Assembly (NCBI GenBank): GCA_029204225.1
Contig: CM055105.1
Location: 48,123,688 to 48,187,687 of the forward strand
Length of the DNA: 64,000 nucleotides
Source: Diphasiastrum complanatum
Lineage: Eukaryota; Streptophyta; Lycopodiopsida; Lycopodiales; Lycopodiaceae
Direction: 5' to 3'
In this document: one piece after another, positions 30,947-43,669 of the stretch
Position numbering within the stretch: position 1 is the stretch's first letter
Layout: every line of letters starts with the position of its first letter
The notes under the pieces: model-generated
Databases searched by the model: none
The model's input: only the letters and a program-made list of their open reading frames with translations
What the model was told of the DNA's origin: nothing
Made by a program: the position numbers and the translations under genes

Positions 30947-31860
30947 ATGGTTTCAATCAGCAGCATGCAGAGCAAGATCTGCACAATTCTTGATTCTTCA
31001 GGATCTAACTTTCTAGCCTGGACAGTTAAGACAACACTGATACCTAAGGGCGAAGGACTCTTCCCTTGGGTGGATGGCACAGAAGAAATGCCTACGACAT
31101 CAGACAAGGAGCTACGCAAATGGAGGGAGAAAAATGACAAGGCAGTAGCCTTGCTATCATCTTCCATCAAAGATAGTCTCACACTTGACCTGGCTACACT
31201 CTCCAAAGCCAAAGAGATGTGGGATGCATTGCTCAACAGATTTCAGATGAAATCAAGAAGTCAAATCATGATGTTGGAAGATCAGCTGATGAATCTACAG
31301 TAGGATGAAAAAGACCTCACTTCTTTTGTAAGGAAGATGAAAAATCTATTTCTATCACTACACAACTTTGGAGCAGAGAATGCAGTATCAGTTGAGAAGC
31401 AACTAATGTACCTGTTGAGAGCCTTACCTAGATCTTTCCAGACGACAAGAACCTTGCTTGTGAAAGATCCTACCATGAACCTCGAAAAGGTGATTGTCGA
31501 GATTCGAGAGGAAGTCGAGGCCAGAGAACATCTTGATCACAAAGATGGTTCTGACCAGGCCTTCTACGACAACAAAGAAAAATCCAAGAAACAATTTAAG
31601 CCTAAGAGGGAGTCAAATCAGAGGCAGGATCATGATCAGCAAGCAAAGGGAACAAGCAAGGGCAACTGGAAGACCAAAGGGAGGTCAAAATAGAAAGGTG
31701 CAGACAAGAAGACTTGAGTGAGATGCAAAAAGAGACAAACATACAGTAGATACATGCTGGCTCAATCCCAAGATTGAGTGTATTCACTGCCACAAGAAGG
31801 TCATGCAGCCGTGGATTGCTGCCAGAACCCGAGGAACAAATCAGCGTAGAATAGACAACA
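30947..31860 (+). pseudogene. C8 copia gag
   Basis: The first frame (30947-31303) covers the gag N-terminus (SKICTILDSSGSNFLAW) with the Trp-rich capsid pattern. A TAG at 31301-31303 interrupts it, and the same protein continues at 31337-31693 (LRALPRSFQTTRTLLVKD, then a Lys/Gln-rich basic tail). A zinc-knuckle remnant lies near 31775 (IHCHKK). C10 carries a homologous gag. It packages RNA in the particle. Confidence 0.85.
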
Positions 31861-31955
31861 ACAACAGTTCATCCTATGTCAAGGAGCCCGAGAGCTCGAA
31901 GATGGGTGAAGAAAGAACGAACAAAAATTGTTCGACCGCCTAAATCTGTGAAGAC

Positions 31956-32362
31956 GTGTGTGCAGCGTCAACATCTGACACACATGAGATGATTCTAGAT
32001 TCAGGAGCTACCTCACACTTTGTGACATCCAGACGAATAATGTCTAATTTCAGAGATGCAGATCCTTCAAGATTCATAGTTCTTGGAGATGGATCTAAGC
32101 ATAAAGTGAACAGTATTGGTTCATTGTGGTTCAACACCAACGACAGAGACAGATGACTCGAAGACGTTCTATTTGTGCCTACTTTGCAACAAGACTTGCT
32201 CTCTGTAACAAGAATAGCAGATGCAGGGATGCGTGTGATGTTTAAGGGTGCAAGAGTTCACATTTTCAGACATCACTTGATAGCCTATTCACAATCAATA
32301 GGCTCACCAAAAGTACAGACACAAAGCTTGCTCTACATTTTCTCTCATCTACGCCATCCAGA
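31956..32362 (+). pseudogene. C8 copia protease
   Basis: The frame 31956-32156 contains the active site MILDSGATSHFVTS (D-S-G intact). After a TGA at 32154-32156 the same protein resumes at about 32160 (LEDVLFVPTLQQDLLSVTRI). It ends within a few codons at about 32362, where the inverted leader starts. Integrase, RT and RNase H are absent. Confidence 0.85.
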
Positions 32363-32364
32363 TG

Positions 32365-32456
32365 AGGAGAAAAATGGGTTGGTGATATGCTCTAATGCCA
32401 TTGTCGAAACGGAATTGGGTTAGTGATATGCTCTAATACTACTGATGAGAAGGAAA
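32365..32456 (-). repeat. Inverted C8 leader with two primer-site motifs
   Basis: On the minus strand this repeats the C8 leader: primer-site motifs at 32430-32441 (TAGTATTAGAGC) and 32389-32400 (TGGCATTAGAGC), 41 bp apart. Each is followed by ATATCAC(T/C)AACCCA, then TCTCCTC as in the plus leader. It joins directly to the end of the protease fragment. Confidence 0.8.
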
Positions 32457-33205
32457 TGCATAGTCGCAAAACTGTCGCGAAAACGAAACAACCTCGATTC
32501 TCTTGCGATTCGGATGGAGTTTAGATGTAATTGCTGGACACTGCCGGCTGAATCACTCCTACAGTCCTCCGGGATGTAGTCAGGCTCTGCTAATCTATGT
32601 TTATAAATAAATGCAGCATTCAACAAATACAACCAATGTGCAGAATTGAAATGAATGGAGAATCAGACACATGAATAATAGCAGACACATTTGCATTCGA
32701 GATCATACAACATAAAGGAAGACATGTGCTCAATGGCTACAAGATCATCTATTAATTTTCTTTGATTCTTTTGGCACTGCATGCAGATCCACGCAGTGCG
32801 TCGGCGTGAGAGAAATACAGTTTTCTCACAAGTGGATGTCTCACTTGCTAGTGGACTTGTGGATCACTATGGATCCTGGCGGACTTCTTGTTTGTATTTC
32901 GTCTTGATTGCTTACTAGCATTAGACTGCAACACTGTATGTGTGTTTCATATCTTCTATATCAAGTATATCTAGCAAGTATATAGTCGTTCTATGTAACC
33001 TTTAAGATTAGAGTGACTAATCATCTACAACTAATAGGAAAATTACAAGAGTGGCAGATTAGCCATGACCTAGAGTGTATCTGCTGACGTCATGCCATCA
33101 TGTCAGATATCTGTACTTCTGGGTACTTGCATGATCTTCGCTGGTACTCTTTGGAGCGTGAGGGCAGAAAAGGTTTCACGACGTTTTTTGTGTCACGTTT
33201 CTACA
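32457..33205 (-). repeat. C8 right LTR, minus strand (outer end truncated)
   Basis: It is the reverse complement of the C8 left LTR, from ATGCA at 32457 up to about 33205 (matching AAAAACGTCGCGAAACC). The outer ~210 bp with most of the TCGCGA array are missing. The left and right LTRs thus point at each other across gag-protease instead of lying in direct order. Confidence 0.85.
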
Positions 33206-33309
33206 ATCAACCAAGTAATTAAAGACTATTATAACATTCATCTTTAACAATATAAACTTTATACAATCTTCTAGAACAACATCTAGAGATTTCAAAGTTC
33301 TACTGAATC

Positions 33310-34260
33310 CCCAAAATTCAGTTTACCATTCTTGGCACCATTAGGATCTGGTATCCAATTGAGCTCACTAGGATACTATCACTAATGAATCAAGTCTATT
33401 ACTCAACTTAGAAATACTCATCCAAGAAATCAGTATCCTATGCACACAATTCCTTAATGAATCTGAATGACTCATAAATTATGTGTCTTACAAGCAATAC
33501 ACGCAAAACAGATAGTTTTCGGTAAATTCTCTTCACACTGTCCGTTTTACCAATTAACTTCCACATGAGTAAATCAATTACTCAAGTTAATTGCTCATGA
33601 TTTAGAAATCTTAAATGTCTAGGTGCAGATCTTATTTATACTAGTATAACACAACATTTAGATCCATATCCAAATCACTTTTAAGTTAACCAATAGATCT
33701 ATCAGAATAGATCTGTTAACTCTACAAGTAATTGTCAAACACAATACTTGATCATATGTCTATGTTCAACGACTAGGTTAAGTGCACCAGATAACCTTAG
33801 TAACCAAGAATACATAGCAGATCCACACAAGATTAATTGTGCACATACGAGAATAATCTCACTATGACCCGATACATAAACACATATGTCCTTATCTGGC
33901 AGATTCCTCCAAAATCCGCATATGTTACTCACATATCTCACTGAGAATCTTGTAACTCAGCTACAGAAGTTTCTATTTCTCTTGAGTAAATAACATATCT
34001 GGGAAATCTTTGAAGTGAATAATTCCACATCACAAGTTTTCCAACCATCATACTTTATCCACAAAATTCTCTCAACCTATCAGCCTACTTCATATCTTAG
34101 TGCACAAACTAAGATTAGGCTGACTTATACAGACATCTTCGAACAAAAGGTTTAGATTAAAGCTTTATTCCACTGATCCAATCCATAACTAAATGGTATT
34201 TGGTAGCCAGTCAGTGAACCTTAATTCAATCTTTACCACTACTTTCCATATTCATGAATA
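33310..34260. repeat. Dispersed repeat R2, copy 1
   Basis: About 950 bp align in the same orientation with 47720-48620. Shared blocks are ATCCAATTGAGCTC, AAATGTC(T/C)AGGTGCAG, AAGATTAATT(G/A), GAGAATAATCTCA, GCATATGTTACTCA and GAATCTTGTA(A/G)CTCA. No coding frame is conserved. It may be a large LTR or a non-coding element; class unknown. Confidence 0.75.
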
Positions 34261-36899
34261 TCTCACAACTCAAAAACCCCCAAATCTCCTCTAGTTCCAA
34301 ATTATTCAAAATAATCACTAGAGATTTTCTCTATTCCACTGGATAGTTCCTCCATTGCACACAAACTGGATTCCACAAAAGAAATCTATGCAACTGGTTA
34401 ATCCCATGAAAGTCATATTCCTATCGTTTTCTTCTCCCCCTTTTAAAAGAAATTTTATAATTTCAATCAAAAAGTTCCCAGGAGATAACGTACAAGATAT
34501 CAAAGATTCAAAAAAGTCAATAATGAGTATTCAATACTATACAAACTGGACTATTTCCCTTAAAATCATAAAATTTCTTATCCCGAGTGATAGAAACATT
34601 ACTCTCAATAATCAACTATCAAATAGAGATAATCATTTGGGCTTAGGAAGTCTAAATTCCACTTAATCAATTGAAACATTAATTGATTCAGAGTCATATA
34701 ACTTAAACAGTCCTTCAGAACCTAGTTCTACACTGGAAAGAATTATATGAATCTCAATCCAATTGTCTCGTATATAAAAAATTTCTAAAAAGTAGAGGTT
34801 TAAATTTAATAGAGAAATAGCTTTTAAGGGTTTCCGATTTGGAATTTATGAGATACCATTGAGGGATCCGGATCTATATCTCATAACCTCTCTCAATACC
34901 CTAAATAAGTATTAACCGATGGTTTCAACTGTTAGCATTACTATTAATGTAAATACTAACCACTGGCCTAAAAATCATTCTCACACAAGAATTTCCTCTT
35001 TGAAATCACTGGTGTCCCATACCACCAATTTTCTCTCCAAGAAAACCCTTTGCTTTTAGATCCGATCATCAGAAAATCAAAAAGTCTATCTGACCATCCT
35101 ATATCCAATATAGGTCCCAATCTTCAACCATTTTCCAGAAAGATACTTCCAACTATTGAATCCTTTATTTCCTTAAGTTTCCACAGTAGATGACTATATC
35201 ATCTAAGAATCCCACTAGGCATTGACCCCAGTTATTGGTAGCTTGACGAGCGTGAAGTCTAGTACTATCACGCTCAGCCTCCAGAGACAACGTTGAGATA
35301 GGATAGCTAACTAATTGATTAGCATAAGCCTATTTTGTAATCCACACTTAATCTATCTTGTAAACTCCATGTCGTGGATGTAAACACAGGATCGATTGCT
35401 AGAATAGCATGGTTGATTAGAGATGCATAAGAAAAAAAATTGCTATGCATAAAGACATTAGTTCTAGTTTATGATTTGCTTATGAGAAAAATGCATAGCC
35501 CATGTGACAATGTCCAGGTCAATAATTGACCCTAATTGGTTCCTTATTAATGTTATCGCTCCACCAATATTCAAGAATGGCCCTTTTCACCATCACAACC
35601 AGAATTATCTATTTTTTGATCTCAAAATTCTTAGCATAGTAGCTGAATTGCAAATGTTTCTAGAGGTAAGTAGACCTAGGTTTTCTAACAAAGATCATTA
35701 TCCAAGTTAACAATACCCATCATTAAAGTAATTGTTTACCCCTCATGATTATGGCCTCTTCTTGGTTAATAGTTTGGGAAATCATGAGGTACTTACCTTG
35801 CAAATAAGACATTGGATATCGTTGCCATTCGTCAAAGAAATAAAATAAGTTTGTGAGATTTCATGACTTGACATCATTTAAAAGAGGAATCTATGTCCTT
35901 TTTCACTTGCACTTAAAATTTCTACAGACCACGTGTGAATGTTTGATAAGCTCTTCTCACCTTGTTCACTTGACTAATCTCACTTTAGTCGATGAGATGC
36001 CTTGACATTGACAACTTAGAATAATCTTGGATATTAATGGATGAGGAAGGAAATAAAGAGCTCTTTTGACAAGTGACAATCAAACACATTGGGGCCATGT
36101 ATCAAGTTGTACGACAAATATGCATGGCACAAGAGACTGTTGCTTGCTTGTACAAGAAAAGTTTTTTGAGTTGTATGCTTTCTACTTTTAAAAAACATAA
36201 GAGTTTGTAAGAGAACATGTTCAAGTACAAAAGTGTGCACCAATTTATTGGGCTATGAAGTGATGGTTAGAGCTAATTAGAATTATCCCAATATGGTTCA
36301 AATAATTATTTAAGCACTTGACATAAGCAACTTTGAATAGTCATATATGTATCTACATAACTTCAAATAGATACTATTTTCAATGAACATGTTGCTATGG
36401 TCAAAAAGGCATTTTGCACTATTATTCATGTTGTTGCACACCCACATTCGAAGATATAGTATTTTAGTTAGGATCATGTTTTTTTTACATAACATCTTGT
36501 TTTATGAATTGAAGTCTATGGCTAATAATTCATGATTGTGAGATATTGTATGCATGTATGACTATGTATGTATGTATGTAAGAATATTCACTTAGACTCT
36601 TGGAATATAATAACATGAGACTGCGAGAGCCAATAACAAAGCCCCCAATGGTATTTGAAAAGAGCATGGTATGGTAAAAGTCTAATGGTTGCCAGGGCAT
36701 TTGCAATACTGGCCCATTTTACTTGACACGTGCTATGGGATTAGAAAAAATGTGCACCTATATTATGAAACCAATAAAATATATAGATAAGTATAGCTAC
36801 CCATATGATGAGTACTTGCCAAGATTAATGGCCAATAGCTCATGTCCTATAATAACTGGTAAAGCAAAGAACTAGTAGTAGGTGTTTTTTTTAACTTGA
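34261..36899. other. Unassigned AT-rich interval
   Basis: No coding motif, LTR border or repeat partner in this window is evident over 2.6 kb. The only conspicuous simple repeat is a short (GTAT)n stretch near 36565. It may be old repeat DNA. Confidence 0.4.
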
Positions 36900-36985
36900 A
36901 CAGGAACAGGAAGGTGATCTGGAAATATGAAGGTAGCCTGAAGAGGAACCTCCCTAGCTTTAAGTTCTGAGGTCAGAACTTGAAT
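36900..36985 (+). pseudogene. G6 chromovirus pol C-terminal tail
   Basis: The translation reads WKYEGSLKRNLPSFKF and, after a shift, a ...NLNKGGKNAM tail, the pattern that ends gypsy chromoviral pol proteins just before the polypurine tract. Most of the element upstream is missing. Confidence 0.5.
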
Positions 36986-36999
36986 AAGGGGGGGAAGAA
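36986..36999 (+). promoter_or_regulatory. G6 polypurine tract
   Basis: AAGGGGGGGAAGAA precedes TGCCATGTCC, the presumed LTR start. G7 has AAGGGAGGAAGAA before TGTTACGGCC at the same relative place. Confidence 0.65.
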
Positions 37000-38040
37000 T
37001 GCCATGTCCACGACTGATCTCAGATTGCTTATCCCGCTACAAGTCAGTAGGTCTACCTTGCCCATAAGTTAATTATGATTATGAGGGGTTTGGGGCCTCC
37101 AAAATCATAATTAACTTACGGGGTTTGGGGCCCTCATGTGCTTATAGTCATAATTAATGGTTGGAGGCCTAAACTCATGATGGTGAGTTTTTATGAGTCT
37201 ATTAGTGAGTCATAGGGGAACTGGATGATGTGACCCAAATAGGCTACATAGGTGTCTAGTGAGGTGTCACAATGCACTACTAGTGGTGCATGGGCCTTGG
37301 AGGGTATAAGTATACCCATTGGGCTCACTAGTGGATGTTTGATTGTGTGATTTAGTAGCTACATGCTGCTGGTGTGATTTCTCCTTCCCTTGTGATAGAT
37401 TGATCCATAGCTTGGGGGCTAGATATGTAAGATCTAGGTTTTGTTGGGTTGGTTTGTCCACCATATGATTCTCTTGTGTTGCTTGTTTGTGATTTGCTTA
37501 GTGTTGAATCCTTCGTGAGGACTTTATAGATTTGGTCCTCGATTGATGTCGATTTGAAAGCTTTATTAGAATCAAATTAGCAGTAGTCATCGAATTAGAG
37601 ATCCCATATGTTATCAACCTTGGAAGCCGCGATGAGTGTCTTCACATTGTAACAGGCTTTTAGAATGATGATATCTAGAGAATTAGCCACGTCATCCAGA
37701 CTCGATTTAGGGCTCACACAAAATCGGTTGAATTAGCCCAATCGTTTGATGAGTTGATTTTGGGCCAGTTGTACGCCCCGACGTTGGGAGTCTTTAGGGC
37801 ATGCCAGACTCATCTTCTTGGAATGGAGTGGTATGCTAGATCAGCCCTGATTTATGTCGGAGTTGTAAGATATTCCTTGAGCAGCTTTGGGTGTCGCATG
37901 AAGATTGTCTTACACCAATCTGGTTGAGGATGCAAAAGGGTGATAAGGTTCACCGATTTCAGCTTGTTGAGATCCACGACCTTTGTGATAATTGATAGCC
38001 ACCTCTTTCCTTGATATTGGAAAATGCTTTATAGGGTGGT
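37000..38040 (+). repeat. G6 chromovirus 3' LTR (end not fixed)
   Basis: It starts TGCCATGTCC after the polypurine tract. It contains the direct repeat TTAATTATGATTATGAGG / ATAATTAACTTACGG near 37070-37115, a TATAAG box at 37305 and CTTGGGGGCTAGAT at 37411, which recurs in the G7 LTR (51123). The 3' border is unknown. Confidence 0.55.
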
Positions 38041-38129
38041 CCTATTTTTGTGTTGTCTCACAGTATAGGTAAAAATTTTCAAGAAGTAAATATGATAGTA
38101 TAGGAATATGTACAAGAGTATTATGGGGT

Positions 38130-38570
38130 CTGTATGGAGTATTTATCCTAACTACCAATTTTAAGACATAGGTCACTCTAATAGAAAAATTCTAACTAAG
38201 GAATCAATTAAAGACCTACCTACATGAGACTTTCTAAACCTAGCAGTTTTAAGGGTTGACTAACCTACCTTACTCTATATAATTATCCTAACTGATTATA
38301 ACATCTACCTATGTGGTTACCGTCTAGTCCTAATTACTTACTGTCTAATCCTATTTAGCTGGACTTGTAAACTCATCATCCTATATTATCAAATTTTATG
38401 TGATTAACCATGAATGGTCCTAAGCTGACTAAACTGATTAACCTAGATAACTCTACTAGAACCTGGGCTATGAAGTTGAACTAATTCTACTCATAATCTA
38501 TCTAATTCTAAGGCCAATCTTAGTCTACCTAAACTATGCTTATGTAACATTTAGACTTAACTACCTAGCC
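38130..38570. repeat. Cryptically simple CTAAYY-rich region
   Basis: About 440 bp are dominated by variants of CTAACT, CTAATC, CTACCT and CTAAAC at irregular 8-15-bp spacing. There is no exact tandem unit, and the plant telomere heptamer does not occur in tandem. Confidence 0.5.
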
Positions 38571-38574
38571 TAAT

Positions 38575-39112
38575 TTTTTTTTTTCACGAGTAATGGCAAG
38601 TAATAAAAAAAAATTGAAACATAAAAATTTATTTCTTTTCCATGCGCGAGTAATAGACGAATAATCAACTTTACTCATCGAGGTGTCCTCCAGTAGATCT
38701 CACCATGTACTTCATATCATGAAAGTGACGAGTAAAAATAGCAAGCAAAAAAAATAAAGTTATTCAAATCGGCGAGTAATGAAAAATGGCAAAAAAATAC
38801 TATTTTTACATTAGTGAGTAATATAAATCAACTTGTCGAGTTGTCTGGTGATAGATCAGATACTCTTGAGGGCTCTGTGAAGAGGGCGAGTAATTTTGAC
38901 TTGTTTTTTGAAGATTTTGCAATTGGTGAGTAACACAAAAGCATGAGTAAAAGGATCAAGCAAGTACTATGAAGTACAAATCTCTGATATGATATGGTGA
39001 CGTCAGTAGAAGAGCGTTAGGACGTGCCTAATCTGCCACTCTTGTAATCCAAGATTAGTTATAGATGGTCTAATCTATCTGATCAGGAATATTACTCTGA
39101 GTATATACTCGC
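38575..39112 (+). repeat. C9 copia LTR fragment with CGAGTAAT array
   Basis: The right part (about 38965-39112) aligns with the C8/C13 LTR core: AAGTAC..GAAGTACAAAT, GACGTCAGTAG, TAGGACGTGCCTAATCTGCCACTCTTGTAATCC. The left part (38586-38955) has nine copies of CGAGTAAT or close variants, in the place where C8 has TTCGCGAA copies. The fragment ends near 39112. Confidence 0.75.
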
Positions 39113-39269
39113 TCCTTTGTGGCCAGATTGGGCCTGCTTTGCTCATTGTTGGGTCAATGAGTACAAATCTTGATAGAAAAAAGAGAAAAAATAGGCATGG
39201 CATGTAAAAAATTTGTTTTGCAAAAAATGATAGAAAAGCAAATAAAAAAATAAACAAGACCACTTCCAA

Positions 39270-39640
39270 ACAAATCTAGCATCATCTCCTAACAAAAAAA
39301 ATGTTGGCCCCTTTTTGTGCCTCCCTACGAATGCGGTTCTAGAAGGCAAAGAAGGGGGGTTTGGATTTACAGTCGGGCGAGTGGTCGTGTGTAGTACGGG
39401 CTTCGATCCAATGAGGAGATAGTAGATTTAGCTAGAAGTGGAGATCTAGGCAACTAAGGTTGTCACCATCATTAGCATGAGATTTGAAAGTGGAATGGTG
39501 CCTAGATCATGGAAGTAATGCATCTTTTTGGTTTTTGTTTTCTCTTTTTTCTCTCTTTCTGTCTTTTGCTTTATCTAGGCATCATTGGATCTAGATCTTC
39601 TCCTCAAGAGGTTGATCTTCTCAAGAGAGGTGAACAATGT
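39270..39640 (+). repeat. Inverted repeat IR, left arm
   Basis: About 370 bp match the reverse complement of 40443-40795. Shared blocks are TGCCTCCCTA, AAGGCAA(A)GAAGG, ACGGGCTTCGA(T/A)CCAATG, GGAGATCTAGGC / GGGGATCTAGGC, TTATCTAGGC and CTAGATCTTCTCCTCAAGAGG. The arms are diverged, so the palindrome is old. Nothing in them looks coding. An LTR origin is likely. Confidence 0.8.
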
Positions 39641-41930
<2,290 letters not shown>

Positions 41931-41935
41931 TTGGA

Positions 41936-42885
41936 TGTAGAACAACTAATCAAATAGATCTTAATTCTACCAACAAAATGTGCTATTTACTTGACAAAGG
42001 ATGAGAAAAAAATGAATGTGAACTCGAAACATTTCTAATCGTGATCAACTCGAAAAGATTCATGAAGGATTTGTGAAATTTGTCTTGCAGTCAGCTCAAA
42101 AGATTTGCAAAACAGTTTCTTGTGGAAGCTCGTGGCTTTCTTGTTGAAGCTCAAAAGATTCGCGAACATAATCTTGTCGCGAAATTTTCTGTTTCTTGTT
42201 GAAAGCCTTAGATGTCGCGAAATTGTCGCAAAAAATTCGTGAAATCTTTTGTACTGTTCTTCATGCTCACCTGTAGCGAAACTATCTCGAGCCGTTCGCA
42301 AAATATTCTAGATTTCTACATCAAACTCAAGAATTGTCATTTGTCGTGAACAGTTCGCGAAACACAAAGCTAAGACAAAGAGATGAACTGTCGCGAATTA
42401 TTCGCAAACAAATTTTATTCGAGCTTGGAAACAAAGTGTCTATTTGAATATCAACTGTCATAAATGATTAGATTTCTACTGTTACAGTATTAAAAGGCCA
42501 AAAGACCTGTAAATAAAAGGCCAAAAGACTTGTCCTGTAGCAATATAAATACATATACACTACTCGTTGTAACTCACTCAATCAGAGACACAACAGCGAG
42601 ATAAGACAACAAGAGATGTATATTGATGAATCAGATTCAGAGTTATAAAAATTCATTTTTTGATCAATAGTTTCTTATTGTCTAAATTGTCTTAAGTTGT
42701 CTCATACTTTCTCATATAGTCTAATACTTCTGCATATAATTTCCGCACAGCTATTCAATAAAAAAAATATTGTTTTATTAGTACATAGATCAGATAAAAT
42801 CGTGATTGAGAACACTGACATTAGTTTGATTTATTTGACCTTGCATCGTCTTCTCTATGGAAGAATAATTACTATTTTTTCTACA
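41936..42885 (+). repeat. C10 5' LTR (950 bp)
   Basis: TGTAGAACAAC ... CTACA. The upstream ~420 bp hold about a dozen TTCGCGAA / GTCGCGAAA motifs; five contain a perfect TCGCGA (42160, 42178, 42216, 42356, 42391). The downstream part has the direct repeat TAAAAGGCCAAAAGACYTGT (42493 and 42517), TATAAATA (42544) and CACTCAATCAGAGACACAAC. The end is fixed by the primer site, the start by the target-site duplication. Confidence 0.92.
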
Positions 42886-42886
42886 G

Positions 42887-42898
42887 TGGTATTAGAGC
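42887..42898 (+). promoter_or_regulatory. C10 primer binding site
   Basis: TGGTATTAGAGC, one mismatch to the initiator-Met site, one base after the LTR. A second, weaker TGGTATT lies 35 bp on. Confidence 0.8.
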
Positions 42899-43000
42899 AT
42901 ACAGAATTAAAGTTAATACAGTGGTATTTTCGTATCCCTCTCAACATTTTTCGTACATCCATTAGTAAGACGCTATCTGGAGGTCATTTAGAATTAAAAG

Positions 43001-43660
43001 ATGTCATCGATCACCAATATTCAAGATAAGATCACTACAATCTTGGACCCAGAAGATTCAAACTACTTGATTTGGAAATTAAAAACTTCACTCTTGTTGA
43101 AGGATGAAGGTCTATGGCAATGGGTAGAACCAATTAAGGAGAAGCCATAAGCTACTCTTGGCAAAAATATTCAAGAATGGAGTATAAAAAATGACAAAGC
43201 TATAGCAATTATTGCGTCTTCGGTGCATGGCAATATAATGCTAGATCTTACATCAATTTCAAACGCAAAGGATCTATGGGAAGAATTGCAAACCAAGAAT
43301 GAGACTCGATCTCATAATCAGATCATGTTCTTGGAAGACCAATTAACTTACCTACAGTGGGATGCAAAGACCTAAATACATTTGTGCGAAAGATTATCAA
43401 AATTCTGTTTATTTCCTTGCAGAATTCTAGTGCAAAAAATACAATTTCTAAGGAAAAATAGCTTAGTTATTTTCTTCGAGCCCTACCTAGGTCATTCCAC
43501 ACAACTCGAACCTTATTGGCGAAAGACACGACAATGACACTTCAAAAGGCAATAGACAGAGTGAAGGAGGAAGTAGAAGCTCGTGAATGCTATGACGACA
43601 ATGGTGATTCAGAAAATGCTCTATTTACTTAGAAGAATAAATTTTCTAAGAAGTCTATTG
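43001..43660 (+). pseudogene. C10 copia gag
   Basis: The ATG near 43001 opens SSITNIQDKITTILDPEDSN, homologous to the C8 gag. Stops occur at about 43148 and 43374, and later parts are in shifted frames (PRSFHTTRTLLAKD equivalent near 43490, EVEAREC near 43575). It runs into RT at about 43670 with no zinc knuckle or protease. Confidence 0.82.
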
Positions 43661-43669
43661 TAGATGAGA

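Noticed and set aside
34355-34666. 103-codon plus-strand frame
   Set aside because: AT-rich, Lys/Ile/Asn composition with no motif; expected by chance in such sequence.
37000-38040. rRNA or tRNA gene in the GC-richer part
   Set aside because: No conserved rRNA helices or tRNA arms were recognisable; the segment follows a polypurine tract and reads as an LTR.
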